Source of the DNA: Deltaproteobacteria bacterium
GTDB lineage: Bacteria > Myxococcota_A > Bradymonadia > UBA7976 > VGTA01
DNA: 10,738 nt
Assembly: GCA_016874875.1 (NCBI GenBank)
Contig: VGTA01000055.1
Location: forward strand, 1-10,738
Direction of reading: 5' to 3'
Every line of letters begins with the position of its first letter. Within the stretch, counting starts at the first letter, position 1. The translations under genes and the position numbers were made by a program. Below are positions 6,150 through 10,738 of this stretch, piece by piece. Under the pieces are notes generated by a model, which was not told the DNA's origin, ran no database searches, and saw nothing but the letters and a program-made list of their open reading frames with translations.

Positions 6150-7052
6150 GTGCCCACCTCCTCCGCCACGCCCACGCCCCTCCACTACGCCCTGCTGTCG
6201 CCCCCCGGGGCGCCCCGCGGGCGGGTGGCGCTGCTGCACGGGCTGCTCGTGGGCAACCTCGCCGCCTGGTACCTGTCGTCGGCGCCGGCGCTGGCGGCGG
6301 CGGGCTATGAGGTCTTGATGTTGGACCTGCGCGGGCACGGCCGGAGCGCGCCCGCCCCCGCCGGCTACGACCTCCCCACCCTCGCCGGGGACCTCGCCGC
6401 GCTGCTCGATGAGGTGGGGTGGGGCGCGGGGCCCGTGGCGCTGGCGGGGCACAGCTACGGGGCGCTGGTGGCGCTGGAGTGGGCGCTGCGCCACCCAGGG
6501 CGCGCGGCGGCGGTGCTGGCGCTCGACCCCCCGCTCCGCGCCGGCGACCTCGCCGCCCTCCGCCTCGCCCCCCCCCCCGCGCCGCCTCCCCCCGCCGCGC
6601 CGCCCGAGGCGCTGCTCGCCCTCCTCCCCGCCCCGCTCCGCGCCGCCCTGGGCGCCTCCCTGAGCGCCGCCCAGAGCGCCGCCCAGAGCGCCGCCGCCCA
6701 GAGCGCCGCCCAGCCCGCCGCCGGGCGCCGCCTGCGCCGCGCCCTTGAGGGGTGGCGGGCGCTGCTCGCCGACACCACGCTGCTCGCCGACCTCGCGCGC
6801 CCCACGCCGCTCACCGGCGAGCGGCTGCGCGGGCTGCGGGCGCCGCTCACCGTCCTCTACGGCGAGCGCTCCCCCTGCCGCCCCGCCCCCGGCGAGGAGA
6901 GCGCGCTGCGCGCGGCGCCGCGCTACGCTGAGCGGGTCATCGAGGGCGCGGGGCACTATCTGCTCAACGAGGCGGCGGGGGCGGTGACGGCGCACGCGCT
7001 CGCGGCGCTCGGGGCCGCGGAGGGGGGGGGGGCGCCCGATGCCCAAGGTTGA
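6150..7052 (+). CDS. Alpha/beta hydrolase, upstream paralog
   Basis: 300 aa from the GTG at 6150, 8 nt after the carrier-protein stop. This start puts the first core strand (VALLHGLL, oxyanion HG at 30-31) at the usual distance; an ATG at 6042 lies inside the carrier gene. Motifs are DLRGHGRSA (59-67), the nucleophile elbow GHSYG with S102, LDPP after strand 6 (D126), and GAGHYLLNE with H269. The post-strand-7 site reads GERSPC, where the downstream paralog has GERSD, so the catalytic acid may be D126 instead. The lid region (about 136-192) is unusual: a Pro/Ala run encoded across an 11-C tract and four SAAQ-type repeats. Its role could be a thioesterase or esterase acting on the carrier-bound acyl group (inference). 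The last 14 nt overlap the next gene. Confidence 0.85.
   Translation: MPTSSATPTPLHYALLSPPGAPRGRVALLHGLLVGNLAAWYLSSAPALAAAGYEVLMLDLRGHGRSAPAPAGYDLPTLAGDLAALLDEVGWGAGPVALAGHSYGALVALEWALRHPGRAAAVLALDPPLRAGDLAALRLAPPPAPPPPAAPPEALLALLPAPLRAALGASLSAAQSAAQSAAAQSAAQPAAGRRLRRALEGWRALLADTTLLADLARPTPLTGERLRGLRAPLTVLYGERSPCRPAPGEESALRAAPRYAERVIEGAGHYLLNEAAGAVTAHALAALGAAEGGGAPDAQG
6662..6712 (+). repeat. 12-bp tandem repeat in the hydrolase lid (SAAQ units)
   Basis: Four copies of gagcgccgccca, at 6662-6673, 6674-6685, 6686-6700 (with one extra gcc codon) and 6701-6712, encode SAAQ SAAQ SAAAQ SAAQ. They lie in the lid segment between core strands 6 and 7 and are absent from the paralog downstream. Confidence 0.9.
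7022..7032 (+). repeat. G11 homopolymer at the junction of the two hydrolase genes
   Basis: Eleven consecutive G lie 30 nt before the stop of the first hydrolase gene and 6 nt before the ATG (7039) of the second. The nearest Shine-Dalgarno-like GGAGG (7019-7023) is at the left edge of the tract, so tract length sets both the C-terminal frame of the first protein and the spacing of the second gene's start. Confidence 0.9.
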
Positions 7053-7830
7053 CGCGGGAGGGGTGGAGCTCTCTTATCAGCTCATGGCGCGCGAGGGGCG
7101 CGAGGGGGCGCCGCTCGCGGTGTACATCCACGGGCTGATCATGGACAACCACACGAGCGCGCTGTTCACCTTCGCGGGGGCGCTCAGCGAGCGCCGCGAC
7201 CTGCTGCTCTACGACCTGCGGGGGCACGGGGCGAGCGCGCGCCCGGCGTGGGGCTACACGGTGGGGCAGCACGCCCTCGACCTGCTGGCGCTGACGGAGG
7301 CGCTCGGGCTCGGGGGGCGCCCGCTCTATCTGGTCGGGTGCAGCTTTGGGGGCGCGGTGGCGCTGGAGGTGGCGGCGCGGGCGCCGGGGCGGGTGTGGGG
7401 GGTGGCGCTGGTGGACGGGCACCCCAACTCCGCCGCCTTCCTCGCGCAGCTCGGGGGGGACCTCGCCGCCAGCGACGAGGAGCGCGCGGGGCTGATCGCG
7501 CGTCACTTTGAGCACTGGCTGAGTCGCGACCTGCCGCGCAAGCGCGAGCGCCTCGCGGCGCGGGCGCGGGGGCTGCTCACGGAGACGTCGCTGCTCGCCG
7601 ACCTCGCCGCCGACGCCGCCCGCCTCGCCGCCGCCCCCCCGCCGCCGGTGCTGGCGCCGGTGCTGGCGCTCTACGGGGAGCGCTCGGACGCCTATCCCCT
7701 CGCCCGCGCCCGCCTCGCCGGCGCGCCCCGGGTGGCGTGGCGGGTGTTCGCGGGGCGGTCGCACGCGCTGCTGTGGGAGGAGCGGGAGGGGGTGGCGGGG
7801 GCGCTGGCGGGGTGGGGGGGGGAGGGCTGA
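7039..7830 (+). CDS. Alpha/beta hydrolase, downstream paralog
   Basis: 263 aa with a complete alpha/beta hydrolase set: oxyanion HG in VYIHGLI (31-32), DLRGHGASA (59-67), nucleophile elbow GCSFGG with S102, VDGHP (D126), acid D217 in LYGERSDAY and H242 in AGRSHALLWEE. It shares block order, nucleophile position and the signature LLADLA followed by LYGERS with the preceding protein, so the two look like a tandem duplication. It lacks the repeat-rich lid of its partner. The ATG at 7039 overlaps the upstream gene by 14 nt, implying translational coupling. The pair may act on the same carrier-bound or released acyl product, one perhaps as thioesterase and the other as lipase or acyltransferase; this is inference and the substrate is unknown. 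Confidence 0.88.
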   Translation: MPKVDAGGVELSYQLMAREGREGAPLAVYIHGLIMDNHTSALFTFAGALSERRDLLLYDLRGHGASARPAWGYTVGQHALDLLALTEALGLGGRPLYLVGCSFGGAVALEVAARAPGRVWGVALVDGHPNSAAFLAQLGGDLAASDEERAGLIARHFEHWLSRDLPRKRERLAARARGLLTETSLLADLAADAARLAAAPPPPVLAPVLALYGERSDAYPLARARLAGAPRVAWRVFAGRSHALLWEEREGVAGALAGWGGEG

Positions 7831-7859
7831 GGGGGGCGCGGGCGGCGGGGGGCGCGCGC

Positions 7860-8313
7860 TCAATGGGTCGAGGGGGCAGGGGGGGCGAGCCGCTCACGCG
7901 GCGGCGGACGCGGAGGGCGCCTGCTTCGTTGTACCAGCTGCTCCCGCGCCCCACGCGCCGCGCGGTGATCTCTCCGTTGTCGCATGACGCGCTGCACGTC
8001 GGGATTGAGCCCACGGCCCACTCCCAGACGTTCCCGCTCATGTCGTGGAGGTCGTACCCGTTCGCCCGCCGTGTGCCCACGGGCTTGGTGCCGCCGTCGG
8101 CGTTCGAGGTATACCACCCCACCTCGTCAACGGTGTCTGAGCCTGAGTAGGTGAAGCCTTGTCCCCCCCCCGCCGCGTACTCCCACTCCGCCTCGGTGGG
8201 CAGGTCAGCGCTCAACCAGCGCGCGAAGGTGCGCGCTTGACCCCCGCCTCCACACACGCCCAATACTGCCCCACCGTCACCTCTGTCTTGGCCATGAGGA
8301 ATGGGGCTCGCCG
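7860..8313 (-). pseudogene. SUMF1/formylglycine-generating-enzyme-like remnant with frameshift
   Basis: Fragments of a SUMF1-type domain are readable on the - strand in two frames. From the ATG at 8295 one frame gives MAKTEVTVGQYWACVEAG and stops at 8212. A second frame, entered around 8239-8247, continues with QARTFARWLSADLPTEAEWEYAA, then DLHDMSGNVWEW and RVGRGSSWYNEAGALRVRRR. In intact members roughly 30 or more residues with the conserved HPVxCVxW block separate these parts, so a central deletion with an out-of-frame junction is the simplest reading. The N-terminal signal and the terminal GFR block are also missing, and the second frame runs without stop into antisense of the hydrolase gene. 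The catalytic Cys pair of true formylglycine-generating enzymes is absent, so even the parent was probably a non-sulfatase-activating SUMF1 protein. An assembly error could explain the frameshift but not the missing block. Confidence 0.75.
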
Positions 8314-9558
8314 TCAGTAGAGCAGACTGAAGCCGCCTGCGGTAAGCGCGGAGCGGATGTCTGCCTCGCCGAGCGTCAGCGTGATGGTCTCGTCAGCATC
8401 GAGGCGGCGGGCGCTGCGGAAGTCGCTCTCCGCCCAGTCGGGCTGCGCGCCGCAGCGCTCATCGATGGCCGCGGTCTGCTCCTGCTGCCAGGCGTAGAGG
8501 CACTCGTTCCCAACATTCCCGCTCGTGTCGCCCTGCGTCGTGCAGTTCCAGGTGCAGTAGTCGAACTCGCCCTCTGCCGGCACGGGGCAGGCGGCGGCAC
8601 AGGCGGCGGCAGCGGCCTCTCCCGCCGCGATGCGCTCGGCGTTGGCATCGATGCAGCCCTGAACCTCGGGCGTGTTCCAGCCCTCTCCGAGGAAGCGGTC
8701 GCGGCAGAGCGCGTTGTCGGTGCCCCGCGCCCACGCGTCGAGGTCAATCAGCGTGAAGTCTTTCAACGCGTAGGGAATGCCGTTGATGTCACGAAGCATA
8801 ACGCCCTCGGCCTCGGCGCCTTCGACGAAGCGGACGGCGTATTGCGAGACGAGCGTGAAGCTGCTGAGCAGCGGCCCTGGCGTGGCGTCGCTGCCCGAGA
8901 TGAAGTCGCCGAGCGTCGCCGTGGGCGGGAGCGCCGCGAGCGTACCCTCGGGGGCAACGACCACCACGCCGAAAGCGACTCGGCTGGCGTCCACGGGGCG
9001 CTCGGTCGCGCCTCCCTCCGACCAAGAGTCGAGCGTCGCGCCACGCAGGGCGGGGCTCGGCGGGGCGATGAGCGAAACATCGAAGGTCGCGGGCAGCACG
9101 GACCCGATCGCATCAACCTCGGCGATCTCCACAAGAACGGTCGTGTTGTCGTCAAGCAGGTTCAGCCACAGCACGCCCACCTCGAGCGACTCTCCTGCGG
9201 CTTTCTGCTCCGAGGTCACGAGCCCTGTCACCTGGATCAACCGATCGGCGCCATCCGTCGGCTCCAGCTCCGGCTCCACCGCGCCGGGTTCCTCCGTTGC
9301 AGGAGCCTCTGCGCTATCGGGCGCCGTCGCAGCCGTTTCCTCGTCGGTTGCCGGCGGCGTCGTAGGAGCCTCTGTGTCCTCGGGCGCCGTCGCAGCCGTC
9401 TCCTCGTCGGTTGCCGGCGGAGTCGGTGCAATCAGGTCACCGGAGACCGAAGCGGCGCCGTCTCCTGAGGAAGGCGCGAGTGGGGGCTCGTTCGCGCATC
9501 CTTGCGCGGTCAGGAGGAGCAGCAAGAGGGGGGTAACGGAGCGGTGAGGGGAAATCAT
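8314..9558 (-). CDS. Cys-rich lipoprotein with acidic repeat spacer (unknown function)
   Basis: 414 aa. A lipoprotein signal peptide is clear: positive N-terminus, LLLLLL core and lipobox-like TAQGC with C21 as the lipidation site, so it is expected to be anchored in the outer or inner membrane facing the periplasm. Residues 45-106 form a Thr/Pro/Glu-rich acidic spacer with a duplicated 21-residue unit. A beta-rich middle domain (about 107-270, with VEIAEVDAIG and FTLVSQYAV) follows. The last third has eight Cys (285, 302, 320, 324, 335, 339, 353, 369), including twin CX3C motifs (CAAAC and CTWNC) 10 residues apart, likely disulfide-bonded. The ATG at 9558 has AAGGAG 5 nt upstream. It lies 45 nt after the GIY-YIG-type gene, probably in one transcript. 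The following SUMF1 remnant is in the same frame after a single TGA. Function not recognised. Confidence 0.85.
   Translation of the reverse strand: MISPHRSVTPLLLLLLTAQGCANEPPLAPSSGDGAASVSGDLIAPTPPATDEETAATAPEDTEAPTTPPATDEETAATAPDSAEAPATEEPGAVEPELEPTDGADRLIQVTGLVTSEQKAAGESLEVGVLWLNLLDDNTTVLVEIAEVDAIGSVLPATFDVSLIAPPSPALRGATLDSWSEGGATERPVDASRVAFGVVVVAPEGTLAALPPTATLGDFISGSDATPGPLLSSFTLVSQYAVRFVEGAEAEGVMLRDINGIPYALKDFTLIDLDAWARGTDNALCRDRFLGEGWNTPEVQGCIDANAERIAAGEAAAAACAAACPVPAEGEFDYCTWNCTTQGDTSGNVGNECLYAWQQEQTAAIDERCGAQPDWAESDFRSARRLDADETITLTLGEADIRSALTAGGFSLLY
9302..9427 (-). repeat. 63-bp direct repeat in the lipoprotein spacer (two copies)
   Basis: Units 9302-9364 and 9365-9427 each begin ggagcctctg on the + strand and share the core gcgccgtcgcagccg. 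They encode two copies of a 21-residue Thr/Pro/Ala/Glu unit (TPPATDEETAATAP plus a variable end) and differ mainly in the variable end. Confidence 0.9.
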
Positions 9559-9603
9559 GGACACTCCTTCGGAGACCTCAGCGGGATCGACGCCCATCTA
9601 TGC

Positions 9604-10194
9604 TCAGCGCTTTAAGTAGTGTTCAGCTTGGGACGCGCGCTTGCGTAAGCTCTCATCGCTTGACCTCGCGTGTAGGCCGAGCACGTCCTCGTCAAAGACC
9701 TCTGTGTTGCCGCCTCGCTCAAGGGGACCGTTTCGGCGCAGGCGATAGTCATCAAAGAGCTCAAGGATGTACTTTTCTTTTTTGAGCGCGTGCGCGCGTG
9801 TTGAGCAGCGCCACGTCTGAAGCACGTTCACGCTCAAGCCTTCCTCAATCTCGTCTCGAAAACGCTCAAGCACATCGCTTTTAGCGGTGATGCCGATCTT
9901 GTAGTAGCGCCTGCCCCGCTTGTAGATCGACACATAGTAAAGCTGGGTCTCTATGTGACCGAGCGTGTGGGAGTAGTCGTCGTAAAAGGCGCTGAGGGGT
10001 TGAGAGGCGACCGCCTCGGCACGCCTCTGGAGCGCCTCTTCGCTTGAGATGTACACCTGACGCGTTCGCGCGGCGCTCGATGTGTTCTGTGAGGAGGTGT
10101 TTGAGGAGCTTGAGGAGCTGCTTGATGAGCCGTTTGAGCTTGTGAAGTGTTGATAGAGCAGCCAAATGATCAGCCAAAAAATAATCGTCTCCAT
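9604..10194 (-). CDS. Membrane-anchored GIY-YIG-like (T5orf172/MUG113-type) protein
   Basis: 196 aa. Residues 3-16 (TIIFWLIIWLLYQH) form an N-terminal membrane anchor, followed by an Asn/Ser linker with a nine-Ser run (19-40), a charged connector and then a domain that I match to the T5orf172 branch of the GIY-YIG fold. It has LYYVSIY (85-91), YYKIGIT (97-103), DVLERFRDE with R111, a mid-domain helix ALKKEKYILELF and a terminal GGNTEVF (161-167). GIY-YIG domains are single-strand-cutting nuclease folds; the T5orf172 branch occurs in phage and plasmid genes and has little functional data. The ATG at 10194 has GAGGAGG at a 6-nt spacing; a GTG at 10242 is less likely. G+C is visibly lower than in the left-hand genes. 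Nuclease activity and topology are inferred. Confidence 0.78.
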   Translation of the reverse strand: METIIFWLIIWLLYQHFTSSNGSSSSSSSSSNTSSQNTSSAARTRQVYISSEEALQRRAEAVASQPLSAFYDDYSHTLGHIETQLYYVSIYKRGRRYYKIGITAKSDVLERFRDEIEEGLSVNVLQTWRCSTRAHALKKEKYILELFDDYRLRRNGPLERGGNTEVFDEDVLGLHARSSDESLRKRASQAEHYLKR

Positions 10195-10341
10195 GAGAGA
10201 CCTCCTCGTGCGCTTGTTGACCTTGACGCTCTCTTGTTTCACTCAGCTTTAAGCTCTTCTCCTCGGAGCGCCTTCGCAGAGCCCGCGCTGAGCATCTCTG
10301 ATGATCTAAAGTAGTACACTCAAACCCTACACCCCCCAAGC
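10195..10341. other. Leader/intergenic region upstream of the GIY-YIG-like gene
   Basis: This AT-richer gap holds the strong ribosome-binding site GAGGAGG (10201-10207 on the - strand). On the - strand TTGAGT and TAGATC occur between 10297 and 10324 but with poor spacing for a sigma70 promoter, so I do not assign one. No structured RNA or further ORF with coding character is seen. Confidence 0.4.
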
Positions 10342-10374
10342 AAAAAGCGCCTAGGCTATTCACATGGGCGCTTT
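10342..10374 (-). terminator. Rho-independent terminator
   Basis: Read on the - strand, AAAGCGCC pairs perfectly with GGCGCTTT (arms 10367-10374 and 10344-10351, 15-nt loop) and the 3' arm runs on as TTTTT. It begins at the TAA stop of the short ORF ending at 10373, and would separate the genes to its right from the GIY-YIG-like gene. Confidence 0.65.
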
Positions 10375-10498
10375 AAACTCCCCTTCGCGGGAGCTTGCGA
10401 CGAAGCAGGTGAGTGAGGGCGTCAAAGACGGGCACGCTCCCCTCGCACTGCTCCGCCGCCACGCGCTGGTAGCCGCGCTCCTTGTAGCCCCTCAGCAC
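10373..10498 (-). CDS. Short ORF, possibly a frameshifted small gene (unknown)
   Basis: The frame ending in TAA at 10373 has convincing coding character: G/C third positions and a balanced composition (LRGYKERGYQRVAAEQ, then VPVFDALTHLLRRKLP). It ends exactly at a terminator hairpin. The only start in this frame is GTG 10498, after GAGGAGGAG (10508-10516), giving 41 aa. However, an ATG at 10523 with AGGAG 8 nt upstream is the better start and is one base out of frame: removing the A after that ATG would give a 49-residue protein beginning MAEEEVAEVLRG. It may therefore be a small gene with a one-base insertion, or translation may start at the GTG. I recognise no family. Confidence 0.45.
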   Translation of the reverse strand: MLRGYKERGYQRVAAEQCEGSVPVFDALTHLLRRKLPRRGV

Positions 10499-10540
10499 CT
10501 CGGCGACCTCCTCCTCGGCTCATCTGTTCGCTCCTAGCGC

Positions 10541-10738
10541 CTACTCGCCGAGCGCGCGCGCCCGCGCGGCCTCCATGCGGCGGGCGGCGGCGCGGGGGTC
10601 GGGGGCGGGGGCGGGGGGGGCGCTGGGGGCGAGCCAGAGGAGGGCGCCGCCGGCGGCGCTGAGGGCGAGGCCGCTGATGAGGGTGGCGCCGGTGGCGAGG
10701 CCCCAGCCCGTGGCGCTGTCGTCCGCCGCCGTGAGCGC
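10541..10738 (-). CDS. C-terminus of a membrane protein (5' partial, cut by window edge)
   Basis: The last 65 codons of a - strand gene with G/C-rich third positions, ending in TAG at 10541. The peptide holds one hydrophobic Gly/Ala/Leu helix (GLATGATLISGLALSAAGGALLWL without its flanks, about 10640-10705), a Pro/Ala linker and an Arg/Ala-rich tail ending RARALGE. The form, a Gly-Ala membrane helix near the C-terminus followed by a short basic tail, is seen at the ends of PEGA- or TPR-containing proteins of deltaproteobacteria, but the diagnostic part is outside the window. Confidence 0.65.
   Translation of the reverse strand, partial: ALTAADDSATGWGLATGATLISGLALSAAGGALLWLAPSAPPAPAPDPRAAARRMEAARARALGE

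Noticed and set aside
7577..8263. A single intact 228-residue SUMF1 gene starting at TTG 8263
   Set aside because: The TTG start lacks context, the first residues are junction sequence, the domain lacks its first half, and the tail is Pro/Arg-rich antisense of the hydrolase gene.
8777..9547. A 256-codon + strand ORF opposite the lipoprotein gene
   Set aside because: It is Ser/Ala/Val-rich shadow sequence of the lipoprotein, without a signal or motif; the - strand frame has a lipobox, ribosome-binding site and Cys pattern.
10195..10242. GTG start at 10242 extending the GIY-YIG-like protein by 16 residues
   Set aside because: The ATG at 10194 has a near-consensus ribosome-binding site at ideal spacing and begins directly with the membrane helix.
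1..10738. tRNA, rRNA, insertion sequence or attachment site
   Set aside because: No tRNA cloverleaf, rRNA block, transposase motif or terminal inverted repeat was recognised on either strand by eye.

Overview
The window looks like chromosomal DNA of a very GC-rich, predatory-type deltaproteobacterial lineage (Myxococcota or Bradymonadales-like). The grounds are the extreme G+C of most genes, almost exclusive G/C third positions, a long Arg/Glu-rich coiled-coil protein with one membrane segment, a SUMF1-type domain, and a Cys-rich lipoprotein with an acidic spacer. The taxonomic call is inference from style; no marker gene is present.

Left arm (1 to about 4860, + strand): the C-terminal part of a single-pass membrane protein with a 15-bp tandem repeat, then miaE (tRNA 2-methylthio-N6-isopentenyladenosine hydroxylase), a codA-type cytosine deaminase, and a GT1/MGT glycosyltransferase starting 2 nt after the codA stop. 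A convergent N-formylglutamate amidohydrolase (hutG-like) follows on the - strand (4875-5732).

Middle (5733-7830, + strand): a 112-bp divergent intergenic region with two perfect palindromes leads into a compact three-gene unit. It encodes an acyl carrier protein and two alpha/beta hydrolases that are tandem paralogs of each other and overlap by 14 nt. This looks like a small acyl-handling operon without its own condensing enzyme. It is the best candidate here for an uncharacterised pathway.

Right arm (about 7860-10738, - strand): base composition and codon habits change. In transcription order (right to left) there is the C-terminus of a membrane protein cut by the window edge, a short ORF that looks frameshifted and ends at a hairpin/T-tract terminator, and a membrane-anchored GIY-YIG/T5orf172-type protein of much lower G+C. 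Next come a Cys-rich lipoprotein (twin CX3C, 63-bp repeat) and a broken SUMF1 (formylglycine-generating-enzyme-like) remnant. The remnant has lost its N-terminus, a central block and its C-terminus. This arm appears to be accessory or transferred DNA.

A codon-context habit supports that division. In the GC-rich genes Phe is TTT almost always before GGN or GAN codons and TTC before GCN, CNN and TNN codons. The lipoprotein gene ignores this habit.
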